A model generated the notes under the pieces. The model made no database searches, was not told the DNA's origin, and saw nothing but the letters and a program-made list of their open reading frames with translations. A DNA stretch of 5,510 bases from Planctomycetaceae bacterium (lineage in GTDB: Bacteria; Planctomycetota; Planctomycetia; Pirellulales; UBA1268), in assembly GCA_002862165.1 (NCBI GenBank), contig PKCL01000350.1, positions 1-5,510 on the forward strand. Reading direction: 5' to 3'. A program made the translations under genes and the position numbers. Position 1 is the stretch's first letter; each line of letters opens with the position of its first letter. Positions 1 to 5,510 of this stretch are shown here, piece after piece.

Positions 1-458
1 CCGCCCCGACGTACAACCATCTTTCCACCGTTGGTTCCTTCAACCCATAACACTTCTCGATCCGCCATGTCTTCGGGCCCGAGAAAGCGAAGATAGATCG
101 AAGCTCGCTGGGCCTGGCGGCCGTTGAAAAATTTTTGATGACGAACCTTCGCACTGATAAATTCCATCGGCTTAAGGCGACCATCGATTCGTTCTTGCTT
201 CACAATGCCACACGAGTAATCAGACACCTGATCTCGAAGAAACGCATACGACTCACCGGCTAACTGCATAGCAGGCACAAGCGGATGCGGCCCAGGGGGC
301 GGTGGTGGCAACTCCTGTTGTGATCTCGGCAAGCCGATACGATTTGCAGTTGTCACCTGTGCTTGGGGTTCTGCAGCACGACTCCAACGAGGAGTGCAGA
401 TCAACATGTTTATTGCTACAGAAAAAATCAGCAACAACTTTTTCAGATGAGTTGACAT
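1..458 (-). CDS. DUF1571 family secreted protein, N-terminal part (3' end cut by window edge)
   Basis: The minus frame is open from the ATG at 456-458 to the left edge, giving 152 complete codons with no stop. Residues 1-30 look like a Sec signal peptide: Lys6-Lys7, a hydrophobic core at about 8-20, then a WSRAAE stretch where signal peptidase I could cut near Ala28/Ala29. The Cys at 21 follows Ile, so it is a poor lipobox. A low-complexity, proline-rich linker lies at about 47-61 (five Pro in a row). From about 70 the sequence matches DUF1571 as I know it: YSCGIVKQERIDG at 81-93, an ISAKVRHQ stretch at 101-108, then IYLRFLGPED at 121-130 and REVLWVEG at 134-141. The biochemical role of DUF1571 is unknown; an exported cell-envelope protein is inferred. 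No clear Shine-Dalgarno precedes the ATG. Family assignment is fairly sure; the C-terminus is not visible. Confidence 0.82.
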   Translation of the reverse strand, partial: MSTHLKKLLLIFSVAINMLICTPRWSRAAEPQAQVTTANRIGLPRSQQELPPPPPGPHPLVPAMQLAGESYAFLRDQVSDYSCGIVKQERIDGRLKPMEFISAKVRHQKFFNGRQAQRASIYLRFLGPEDMADREVLWVEGTNGGKMVVRRG

Positions 459-502
459 AAGCACAGTTGATGTAAATGAGTGGCGACGAGGACTAACCCC
501 TA

Positions 503-530
503 AAGATACCTTCTAAATCTATCCTGTTCC
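503..530 (-). promoter_or_regulatory. Weak promoter candidate for the DUF1571 gene
   Basis: On the minus strand, TGGAAC (-35-like, 531-526) is followed after 17 bases by TATCTT (-10-like, 508-503). The -10 element matches TATAAT at 4 of 6 positions; the -35 element is poor for sigma-70. The GGAAC core also resembles the -35 element of some ECF sigma factors. A start site near 497 would leave a leader of about 40 bases before the ATG at 458. Hexamer matches this weak occur by chance, so this is only a suggestion. Confidence 0.18.
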
Positions 531-569
531 ACATATCGTAATGGCAGAACAAACCCAGCGGCGAACGTC

Positions 570-589
570 TGGTCGGCATAGCCAGACCA
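570..589. repeat. Short inverted repeat (hairpin) in the gap
   Basis: TGGTCGGC (570-577) pairs with GCC (581-583) plus GACCA (585-589) across a three-base ATA loop, with A584 bulged. This gives an eight-pair stem. No T-run follows on either strand, so it does not look like an intrinsic terminator. It could be a processing or regulatory hairpin in the transcript downstream of the SDR gene, or chance. Confidence 0.35.
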
Positions 590-593
590 ATCG

Positions 594-646
594 GGACATT
601 TTCCAGACAAAAAGTCCACCAACTACACATATAGGACATTTCCAGA
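594..646. repeat. Imperfect direct repeat, two 13-14 base copies
   Basis: GGACATTTTCCAGA (594-607) recurs as GGACATTTCCAGA (634-646), differing by a single T. The copies start 40 bases apart, close to four helical turns. They lie about 140-190 bases upstream of the DUF1571 start, so they could be paired sites for a regulator. No known factor is recognised, and the AT-rich composition makes a chance origin possible. Confidence 0.35.
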
Positions 647-779
647 AAATTCATATAGAAGCAAGTCACCTGACATGAATCGCGAGAGGAGCCTTCACCC
701 TGACGCAACGACCTGCTACCGAGATCTAAGTCCACCCCTGTCATTCCCAGACAAGCCTGCCCGGTAATAAACATCCGAG

Positions 780-810
780 AAAAAACCGAACCCTACCCGT
801 GACCTTTCGG
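780..810 (-). terminator. Possible rho-independent terminator at the end of the SDR gene
   Basis: Read on the minus strand, CCGAA (810-806) pairs with TTCGG (790-786) around a 15-base loop, immediately followed by six T (785-780). The layout is terminator-like. However, the stem is only five pairs, the loop is long, and the structure includes the stop codon (795-793), which a terminating ribosome would cover. Weak candidate. Confidence 0.28.
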
Positions 811-1578
811 CATTGCCCGAGTTGCACCTGTGGAAATTCCACCATCAACCAAAAGCGTCTGGCCAGTAATATAATTACTTGCATCCGATGCTAGAAATAC
901 AACAGCTCCATCAAGGTCTTCGGCCTTACCAGGCCTTCGTAAGGGGATACGGTCAACTAAGTAGTTGAGCCATTCCTCATCTTGGTAGAGCACATCATTT
1001 TGAGCCGTCCGAAACCAACCCGGCGCAAGGCAATTGACTGTGATGCCATGTGGGCCGAACTCATCAGCCAGGCTCATCGTTAACTGTTTCACACCGCCAC
1101 GGCTCGCGCAATAAGGCCCGAGGCCAGCGTACCCAAATACACTTGTCACACTGCCAATATTGATCACACGACCCGTCTTTCGTGGCAGCATAGATCGCAC
1201 AACACGTTGCGTCATAAAAAACATGCCACGTAGATTTGTATCGAGTATTGTATTCCAATCTTCCCATCGCACATCCATTGCCGGTTTCCGGATATTACAC
1301 CCTGCATTATTCAGCAGGATATCTACAGAACCAGACGCCGTGGCTTTTTCGACGGCCTCGCAGATGCTGTCTTCGTGTTGCAGATCAAGCGCTACCACAT
1401 CGACCTGATGCCCGTGCGTTTCGAGCTTCCGACGCGGTTCTTCGAGTGATGCAACATCTCTCGCCGTAATCACCAAATCAGCACCAGCCCGAGCGAGTGC
1501 GCCTGCCATCTGCAACCCCAGCCCACGGCTTGCTCCCGAAACAAGTGCACGGCGGCCTGTAAGATCAAAGAGTGTCAT
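793..1578 (-). CDS. Short-chain dehydrogenase/reductase, gluconate 5-dehydrogenase (IdnO/Gno)-like
   Basis: A classical SDR of 261 residues, the usual length. The Rossmann glycine motif is at 14-21 (SGASRGLG, with Ser for the usual Thr), NNAG at 90-93, catalytic Asn115 (DTNLRG), Ser143 (INIGS) and Tyr156, and the C-terminal GQTLLVDGG at 239-247. Arg40 at the end of the second strand suggests NADP(H) preference. The fourth tetrad residue is Arg160 instead of Lys (YCASRGG). SDRs of this type interconvert 5-ketogluconate and gluconate or act on related keto-acids; 3-oxoacyl-ACP reductases look similar. The pairing with a zinc dehydrogenase and a GntP permease favours the sugar-acid role. The open frame extends upstream to 1689, but that part lies inside the upstream gene. 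The AGAAGGA site is 8 bases from the ATG at 1578 and only 2 from the ATG at 1584, so I chose 1578. SDR class is certain; the substrate is inferred. Confidence 0.9.
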   Translation of the reverse strand: MTLFDLTGRRALVSGASRGLGLQMAGALARAGADLVITARDVASLEEPRRKLETHGHQVDVVALDLQHEDSICEAVEKATASGSVDILLNNAGCNIRKPAMDVRWEDWNTILDTNLRGMFFMTQRVVRSMLPRKTGRVINIGSVTSVFGYAGLGPYCASRGGVKQLTMSLADEFGPHGITVNCLAPGWFRTAQNDVLYQDEEWLNYLVDRIPLRRPGKAEDLDGAVVFLASDASNYITGQTLLVDGGISTGATRAMPKGHG

Positions 1579-1586
1579 AGACATAT

Positions 1587-1593
1587 TCCTTCT
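1587..1593 (-). promoter_or_regulatory. Ribosome binding site of the SDR gene, overlapping the upstream stop codon
   Basis: AGAAGGA (1593-1587 on the minus strand) shares its first two bases with the TAG stop codon (1594-1592) of the zinc dehydrogenase gene. It lies 8 bases before the ATG at 1578. The overlap suggests translational coupling of the two genes and decides between the two nearby ATG codons. Confidence 0.65.
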
Positions 1594-2656
1594 ATAGTTC
1601 CGATGGCTGTAGTACGACTTTAAGAAGGCCTGTCTCACGATTATGCAGTCGTTCAAACCAGCCGGCTCCTTCGACAAGTGGGGCGACACGACTCACAAAG
1701 CGAGACAGATCGACTTTACCCGAGGCAGCAAATCCGATGGCTTCTGGATAGCACCCCGCTGATGCACATGACCCCTGCAACCGAATTTGTCGAGTCACAA
1801 TTGTTTGCAAGGGGATCTCTACGGCTGGTGAGACATTACCGACAAGCACTACAGTGCCACCTCGAGTGACTGCATGAATCGCAGTATTGACTGAGGCCGC
1901 CGCACCGACGGCTTCAAGAACCATGTCAGCCCCATCTGTATCCACTGACGACGCGCCCCACTCGGTAAGCTGCTTCGGGTTCACCTGTGCTGCATCAAAG
2001 ACGTCATCAGCACCCAGGTCCTTTGCTTGTTTCAACCTTCCTGCATCAAGGTCAACTGCAGCAATTCGTTGAACACCATATGCCTTAAGAGCTGCAATGA
2101 TCGCCATCCCAATCGTGCCAACGCCAACAACCACAGCAGACCGTGTTGTTGGCCCCGCATTGCCAAGTCGCACTGCCTGCAGACCAATCGTGAGCGGTTC
2201 AAGCAGCGCCGCAGCAATAAAATCCATGTGATCTGGCAGTGGATAGACACACCGTTTTGGAACAATGACATATTCTGCAAAACAGCCGTGCCGACGATAG
2301 GCAGCACATGACACCCCGAGGACCTGTCTATCGGTACAGAGATTTTCCTGCCCGTTCCGACAGAACTCACACTCGCCACAAAATACGGTTGAATCAAGGG
2401 CCACGCGCTGACCTATCATCTCGCCCGAAACATCTGGCCCAACAGCATCGATGGTGCCTGCAGCCTCGTGCCCCATTACAAGCGGTGGAACACGACGGCC
2501 AGTTGACCCGGTATAGCCATGCACGTCACTTCCACAGATACCGCATGCAGCGATTTTCACCCGGACATCACCAGCAGCTGGCTGGGGTGTCTCAATGTCC
2601 GTAAACATCAGTGAACTCGGAGAAGTAAGAAGGAGTGCTTTCATGTTGATCCACAT
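1592..2656 (-). CDS. Zinc-dependent medium-chain dehydrogenase, polyol/L-idonate 5-dehydrogenase-like
   Basis: A 354-residue MDR-superfamily enzyme, full length for the sorbitol/threonine/idonate dehydrogenase group. Catalytic zinc ligands are Cys41 (GICGSDVH), His63 and Glu64 (MGHEAAG), with Glu153 in LLEPL. The structural zinc site is complete: Cys93, Cys96, Cys99 and Cys107. The coenzyme fold carries GVGTIG at 178-183, with Asp202 at the end of the next strand favouring NAD+. Such enzymes oxidise a secondary hydroxyl of a polyol or aldonate to a ketone in the cytoplasm. Beside an IdnO-like SDR and a GntP permease, L-idonate to 5-ketogluconate is the leading guess, but galactitol-, sorbitol- or threonine-type substrates cannot be excluded. 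The start at 2656 has GGAGAG 6 bases upstream. Met5 (2644) matches the usual MKA family start but lacks a site. The stop is 13 bases before the SDR start, so the two are surely cotranscribed. Confidence 0.9.
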   Translation of the reverse strand: MWINMKALLLTSPSSLMFTDIETPQPAAGDVRVKIAACGICGSDVHGYTGSTGRRVPPLVMGHEAAGTIDAVGPDVSGEMIGQRVALDSTVFCGECEFCRNGQENLCTDRQVLGVSCAAYRRHGCFAEYVIVPKRCVYPLPDHMDFIAAALLEPLTIGLQAVRLGNAGPTTRSAVVVGVGTIGMAIIAALKAYGVQRIAAVDLDAGRLKQAKDLGADDVFDAAQVNPKQLTEWGASSVDTDGADMVLEAVGAAASVNTAIHAVTRGGTVVLVGNVSPAVEIPLQTIVTRQIRLQGSCASAGCYPEAIGFAASGKVDLSRFVSRVAPLVEGAGWFERLHNRETGLLKVVLQPSEL

Positions 2657-2662
2657 GGTACG

Positions 2663-2668
2663 CTCTCC
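2663..2668 (-). promoter_or_regulatory. Ribosome binding site of the zinc dehydrogenase gene
   Basis: GGAGAG (2668-2663 on the minus strand) lies 6 bases before the ATG at 2656. It would be 18 bases from the alternative ATG at 2644, so it favours the longer protein beginning MWINMKALL. Confidence 0.55.
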
Positions 2669-2676
2669 AGTAGATC

Positions 2677-2692
2677 AATGGGAGGACCCATT
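2677..2692. promoter_or_regulatory. Candidate operator: perfect inverted repeat between divergent genes
   Basis: AATGGG (2677-2682), AGGA spacer, CCCATT (2687-2692): a perfect 6-4-6 inverted repeat of 16 bases. It sits near the middle of the 61-base gap between the divergent dehydrogenase and permease starts. Symmetry and position fit the binding site of a dimeric regulator such as a GntR- or LacI-type repressor controlling both transcripts. No regulator gene lies in the window. On RNA the same bases could form a small hairpin in either leader. No strong -35/-10 pair could be placed in the gap; TTGTTT (2717-2712) with TAATGG on the minus strand at 18-base spacing is the best seen and is weak. 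Confidence 0.45.
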
Positions 2693-2703
2693 ACCATCTC
2701 GCC

Positions 2704-2711
2704 GGGGAAAG
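2704..2711 (+). promoter_or_regulatory. Ribosome binding site of the GntP permease gene
   Basis: GGGGAAAG lies just before the ATG at 2718, with 9 bases between GGGGA and the start codon. It supports this start over in-frame ATGs at 2595, 2643 and 2655, which would place hydrophilic sequence before the first membrane segment and overlap the divergent gene. Confidence 0.5.
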
Positions 2712-2717
2712 AAACAA

Positions 2718-4067
2718 ATGGAATCGTGGTATCTCGTCCTTGTCGTCACCGTTGGGATCGCTGCACTCATCACAGCAGTGATGTGGTTGAAGATACACCC
2801 TTTTGTTGCCCTCCTTGCTGCTTCCATTGGAGTCGGTCTTGCAGCAGGCATGTCGCCAGACTCCGTAATTCAGTCAATGACATCAGGTATGGGGAATACA
2901 CTTGGCTTTGTCGCAGTCGTCGTCGGACTTGGTTCTATCTTCGGCATGATGCTCGAACAGTCTGGTGGCGCGGAGAAACTTGCTGACAGACTTGTAAAAT
3001 TCTTCGGTCCACAGCAGGCAGCACTTGCGCTCGGACTTGTTGGATTTCTTGTCTGCATCCCGGTATTCCTCGACGTTGCCCTTGTAATGCTGCTGCCGTT
3101 GGCTGTCGCTGCTGCAAAACGAACCGGACAACCGGTGACGAAGTTTGCCCTTCCCATGCTTGTAGGCATGGCTGTAACACACGCCTTCGTCCCACCAACT
3201 CCAGGACCAACGGCCGTGGCTGCGATGCTTGGCGCTGATCTTGGCTGGGTCATTACTGTTGGCATTGCCGCTGGCCTTCCAACACTTATCATCACAGCTA
3301 TCTTTGCTTCGCAGGTCTTGTCAAAGGTTGCCTCGGGAAATGTTTCTCTCGACATACCCCCCGACACAACAACTCCACAGCGTAAGTCCCCGCACCTTGG
3401 AATTGTTGTCGCACTGCTTGTGTTGCCGCTCGTCCTTATTGTCAGTGAAACAGCTTCACGAGCCACTCTTGGTGAAGAGTCACCGGCTGCACTCTGGCTT
3501 ATGCTCGTAGGCCATCCGTTTACCGCACTGTTGATTGCAACACTTGCAGCATTTTATTTCCTCGGCAAGCGACTCGGAATGCCTGCCGAGGATGTGCAGC
3601 GAATTGCTGAGCGGGCACTCGAGCCAGCCGGGGTGATCCTGCTTGTGACCGGTGCCGGTGGTGTATTCAAACAAGTACTCATTGATTCTGGAGCGGGTGA
3701 TGCTGTTGCCTCATCGCTCACAGCAGCTGCACTTCCTACGGTTGTCCTTGCATGGGTGGTGGCCGCTATCATTCGTGTTCTACAAGGTTCAGCAACCGTC
3801 GCCATGATTACAGCTGCTGGGCTGGTTGCACCACTTGTCATAGCAGCAGGCCAGCCCGAACCGTTCGCGGCACTTGTAACCATAGCAATTGCATCGGGGG
3901 CATCAATTGCCTCTCACGTGAATGACTCGGGCTTCTGGCTCGTTGGAAAGTTTCTTGGGCTATCCGTCGGCGAGACACTGAAAACGTGGACGGTACAAGA
4001 AACCCTGATTGGTGTTCTTGGACTCATCTTTGTTATTGGCATTGCAGCGATGTATGGTGTGCTCTGA
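2718..4067 (+). CDS. GntP-family gluconate/sugar-acid:H+ symporter
   Basis: A 449-residue inner-membrane permease, typical GntP-family length, predicted to carry a dozen or so hydrophobic segments spread from residue 4 to the C-terminus. Family signatures are clear: THAFVPPTPGPTAVA at 154-168, TGAGGVFKQVL at 311-321, RVLQGSATVAMITAAG at 353-368 and ASIASHVNDSGFWLVGK at 395-411. GntP proteins, including E. coli GntP, GntT, GntU and IdnT, carry gluconate, idonate or related acids with protons. Some relatives (DsdX) carry D-serine. The divergent dehydrogenase pair 61 bases away suggests that this permease brings in their substrate. The ATG at 2718 gives the usual family N-terminus; the frame is open back to 2595 but those codons overlap the divergent gene. 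It is convergent with the GTPase gene 60 bases downstream. Family is certain; the substrate is inferred from context. Confidence 0.93.
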   Translation: MESWYLVLVVTVGIAALITAVMWLKIHPFVALLAASIGVGLAAGMSPDSVIQSMTSGMGNTLGFVAVVVGLGSIFGMMLEQSGGAEKLADRLVKFFGPQQAALALGLVGFLVCIPVFLDVALVMLLPLAVAAAKRTGQPVTKFALPMLVGMAVTHAFVPPTPGPTAVAAMLGADLGWVITVGIAAGLPTLIITAIFASQVLSKVASGNVSLDIPPDTTTPQRKSPHLGIVVALLVLPLVLIVSETASRATLGEESPAALWLMLVGHPFTALLIATLAAFYFLGKRLGMPAEDVQRIAERALEPAGVILLVTGAGGVFKQVLIDSGAGDAVASSLTAAALPTVVLAWVVAAIIRVLQGSATVAMITAAGLVAPLVIAAGQPEPFAALVTIAIASGASIASHVNDSGFWLVGKFLGLSVGETLKTWTVQETLIGVLGLIFVIGIAAMYGVL

Positions 4068-4111
4068 TTCCTTTCCCTGCCATCGAACGCCAACATTGAC
4101 ACCGTAATAAT

Positions 4112-4128
4112 GGCTGCAGTGGACAGCC
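4112..4128. terminator. Weak hairpin between convergent genes
   Basis: GGCTG (4112-4116) and CAGCC (4124-4128) can pair around a seven-base loop in the 60-base gap between the permease and GTPase stops. There is no T-run on either side, so this is at best a weak bidirectional terminator. Nothing else terminator-like was seen here. Confidence 0.18.
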
Positions 4129-5510
4129 TAGCCTTCCACTACCTTGTGAATATGTTGGCCAAGCTTGTTTTCAAAGGCCTCGAGATCGGCAGGCGTTGCT
4201 AATTTTTTCCGTGTCTTTTCAAGGAATATTTCGCAGCATGTGGTGAGACTCTTGGGCCAATGGTCTGCAGAGGCATTCCGGACATCCAATTCCTGCTTTA
4301 TATCAGCAGCATGGAGAGTCTCTACGCCACTGACAGCATGAGTTCGATGCGCAAGGTGAGTCACAAGCCCGATCGCTCGATCGATCAGTACATATGTAAA
4401 GTTTTTTCCTTGTATGGGACCAATGGTGATTGTGGTACCAGTCTGGGAAAGGTATCCAAATGTATTGCGTAAAAGCGACTGCGGCATCGCTGTCAGAGTC
4501 GATGGCTTCTCTCCTTCAGTGACCGCTGGCTGGGCAACTGACTTCCCCCAATACATGGCACCGACACCGCCGCCCACTCCGCCAACAAGCACACCGGCAA
4601 GGGCTCCGATAGTGAAAGGAATACCAGAAGGCATAGCAACTTCACCGCCCGCCCCAATTTTTGCACCAGTCGTACCCCCAACCACCGCTCCCACAGAAAC
4701 ACCACCGGATAGAAGTGCCCACCACGGTAATCCAAACACCTGCCAGGTTTCACTACTAAAAAGATCATTGGCGTACGTGAGTTCCACCTTGTCTGCCAGC
4801 CCAACTTTGTCATGCAGAAAAAGTGACTGAAGCTTACTGTGTAAAACACGCTCTTTTTGCTGTAAATCTGTATGAAACCCACGCTTTGCAGCATCGATGA
4901 GCGGTTGCTTATCTTCTCCAGGTGCAACCTTGACACTGCGAGTATGTCCAATACTTTTTGCTACCAGATCAACAATAATATGTGCTGACTCATTCACACG
5001 ATGTGCCCAATCACTTTCAATTTCATCAGCAATTTTTGACAGATCATCTCGCCATTTATCAACAACCGTAGCCAAGGTACGCACAAGTGATACGCGATCA
5101 TGGGCACTTGCTTGATGTGCATTGAATGCAGTAACCGCTCCGAATCGTTGACCAAGTTTTGCTCGCCACTCTGCCTCGTGTTCTGGGAATGCCGTAGGAT
5201 TCAATATGGCAAGCCGTGGAAGTCCGGTAAGCATGAGCAGTTCCATCTCGGCCTCATGAATCTTGCGCAGCGGCTTCGATGAATCAATGACATACAAGAT
5301 CGCAGGCTCATCCTGAAGAACCTTACAGACCTCACGCTCCGCTTCGAACGTATTGGTTGATGCATACTTTTCAGAAAACTGCTGCAGCACTGCGAGTGGC
5401 TTTCTCGCCTCTGATAACTGGGACCCAAGTTCAGCAAGCATGGTTCGCGGATCTTGAAATCCAGGCGTATCCCACAGCACAAACTCACTGGAGTGATGCT
5501 CAATCTTTTG
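4128..5510 (-). CDS. GTPase with C-terminal DUF3482 region, 5' end beyond the window
   Basis: The minus frame is open from the right edge to the TAG at 4130-4128, giving 460 visible residues (numbered here from the edge). The fragment opens with FVLWDTPGF at 10-18, the Walker B/G3 motif of a TRAFAC-type GTPase. ILYVIDSS at 71-78 and RLAILNPTA at 99-107 follow; the latter occupies the G4 position, with NPTA instead of NKxD. A charged helical stretch spans about 140-250. A glycine-zipper hydrophobic part at about 262-322 (repeated GxxxG-like spacing, two hairpin-like segments around a short polar turn) suggests membrane insertion or association. This order matches the GTPase/DUF3482 proteins known in pseudomonads, whose function is not established. 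The P-loop must lie upstream of 5510. The GTG at 5480 is inside the G3 strand and cannot be the true start. Family assignment is fairly sure; a membrane-associated role is inferred. Confidence 0.82.
   Translation of the reverse strand, partial: QKIEHHSSEFVLWDTPGFQDPRTMLAELGSQLSEARKPLAVLQQFSEKYASTNTFEAEREVCKVLQDEPAILYVIDSSKPLRKIHEAEMELLMLTGLPRLAILNPTAFPEHEAEWRAKLGQRFGAVTAFNAHQASAHDRVSLVRTLATVVDKWRDDLSKIADEIESDWAHRVNESAHIIVDLVAKSIGHTRSVKVAPGEDKQPLIDAAKRGFHTDLQQKERVLHSKLQSLFLHDKVGLADKVELTYANDLFSSETWQVFGLPWWALLSGGVSVGAVVGGTTGAKIGAGGEVAMPSGIPFTIGALAGVLVGGVGGGVGAMYWGKSVAQPAVTEGEKPSTLTAMPQSLLRNTFGYLSQTGTTITIGPIQGKNFTYVLIDRAIGLVTHLAHRTHAVSGVETLHAADIKQELDVRNASADHWPKSLTTCCEIFLEKTRKKLATPADLEAFENKLGQHIHKVVEG

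Larger units (their letters stand above)
459..792. other. Intergenic region without a convincing gene
   Basis: This 334-base gap separates the SDR gene from the downstream DUF1571 gene on the same strand. The only sizeable open frame is 93 codons at 493-774 on the minus strand. Its product is rich in Cys, Met and Trp, matches no family I recognise and has no evident ribosome binding site, so I treat the region as non-coding. It holds the hairpin, direct repeat, promoter candidate and terminator candidate listed separately. The gap suggests that the DUF1571 gene is transcribed independently of the dehydrogenase pair. Confidence 0.6.

Noticed and set aside
493..774. 93-codon minus-strand open frame between the SDR and DUF1571 genes
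   Set aside because: Cys/Met/Trp-rich composition, no recognisable family and no ribosome binding site; it also contains the hairpin and direct repeat. Likely non-coding, although a small lineage-specific protein cannot be fully excluded.
1579..1689. Upstream extension of the SDR reading frame
   Set aside because: It lies within the 3' end of the zinc dehydrogenase gene, and SDRs normally begin a few residues before the glycine motif. The well-spaced ribosome binding site supports 1578.
2595..2717. Upstream extension of the permease reading frame (41 extra codons)
   Set aside because: The extension is hydrophilic, overlaps the divergent dehydrogenase gene and is absent from GntP-family proteins. 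The ATG at 2718 has its own ribosome binding site.
2870..3466. 198-codon minus-strand open frame opposite the permease gene
   Set aside because: It is antisense to a well-supported membrane protein gene. Its Ser/Thr/Ala/Pro-rich product is typical of a mirror frame.
4370..4386. GATCG-rich self-complementary stretch
   Set aside because: It lies in coding sequence (the IDRAIG part of the GTPase) and the bases are explained by the codons; no further copies or array-like spacing were seen.
4414..4830. 138-codon plus-strand open frame opposite the GTPase gene
   Set aside because: The proline-rich stretch is the reverse complement of the glycine-zipper codons of the real gene, so it is a shadow frame.
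5478..5480. GTG as the start codon of the GTPase gene
   Set aside because: The codon encodes the Val in FVLWDTPGF, inside the G3 strand. The frame stays open for ten more codons to the window edge, and a GTPase needs its P-loop upstream.

Overview
The window most likely comes from a member of the Planctomycetota, probably a Pirellulales-type bacterium. The main reason is the partial gene at the left edge. It encodes a secreted protein with the hallmarks of DUF1571, a family I know essentially from planctomycetes. The moderate base composition and partly weak Shine-Dalgarno signals fit but prove nothing. No RNA genes, insertion sequences, CRISPR arrays or prophage genes were seen.

Layout, left to right. 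(1) 1-458, minus strand: N-terminal 152 residues of a DUF1571 protein with a signal peptide, cut by the window edge. (2) 459-792: a 334-base gap with no convincing gene. It holds a short hairpin, an imperfect direct repeat, a weak promoter candidate and a weak terminator candidate. (3) 793-2656, minus strand: a tight two-gene unit, a zinc-dependent medium-chain dehydrogenase followed by a short-chain dehydrogenase. (4) 2657-2717: a 61-base divergent promoter region with a perfect 6-4-6 inverted repeat. (5) 2718-4067, plus strand: a GntP-family gluconate/sugar-acid:H+ symporter. (6) 4128-5510, minus strand: a GTPase with a C-terminal DUF3482 region, lacking its N-terminus and P-loop because of the right window edge, and convergent with the transporter.

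The central three genes form the most coherent unit. A zinc-dependent polyol/aldonate dehydrogenase, a gluconate 5-dehydrogenase-like SDR and a GntP permease are the same three protein classes as E. coli IdnD, IdnO and IdnT. Those proteins take up L-idonate and convert it through 5-keto-D-gluconate to D-gluconate. By analogy this locus probably imports a sugar acid, or a related polyol or aldonate, and epimerises it by oxidation and then reduction. The exact substrate cannot be read from the sequence. Neither a sugar-acid kinase nor a local regulator lies in the window. The SDR carries Arg where the catalytic Lys is expected, which is the main biochemical oddity here.

I did not find a clearly new multi-gene system. 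The points most worth following up are the Idn-like divergent cluster with its candidate operator, the YxxxR active site and the GTPase-DUF3482 protein.
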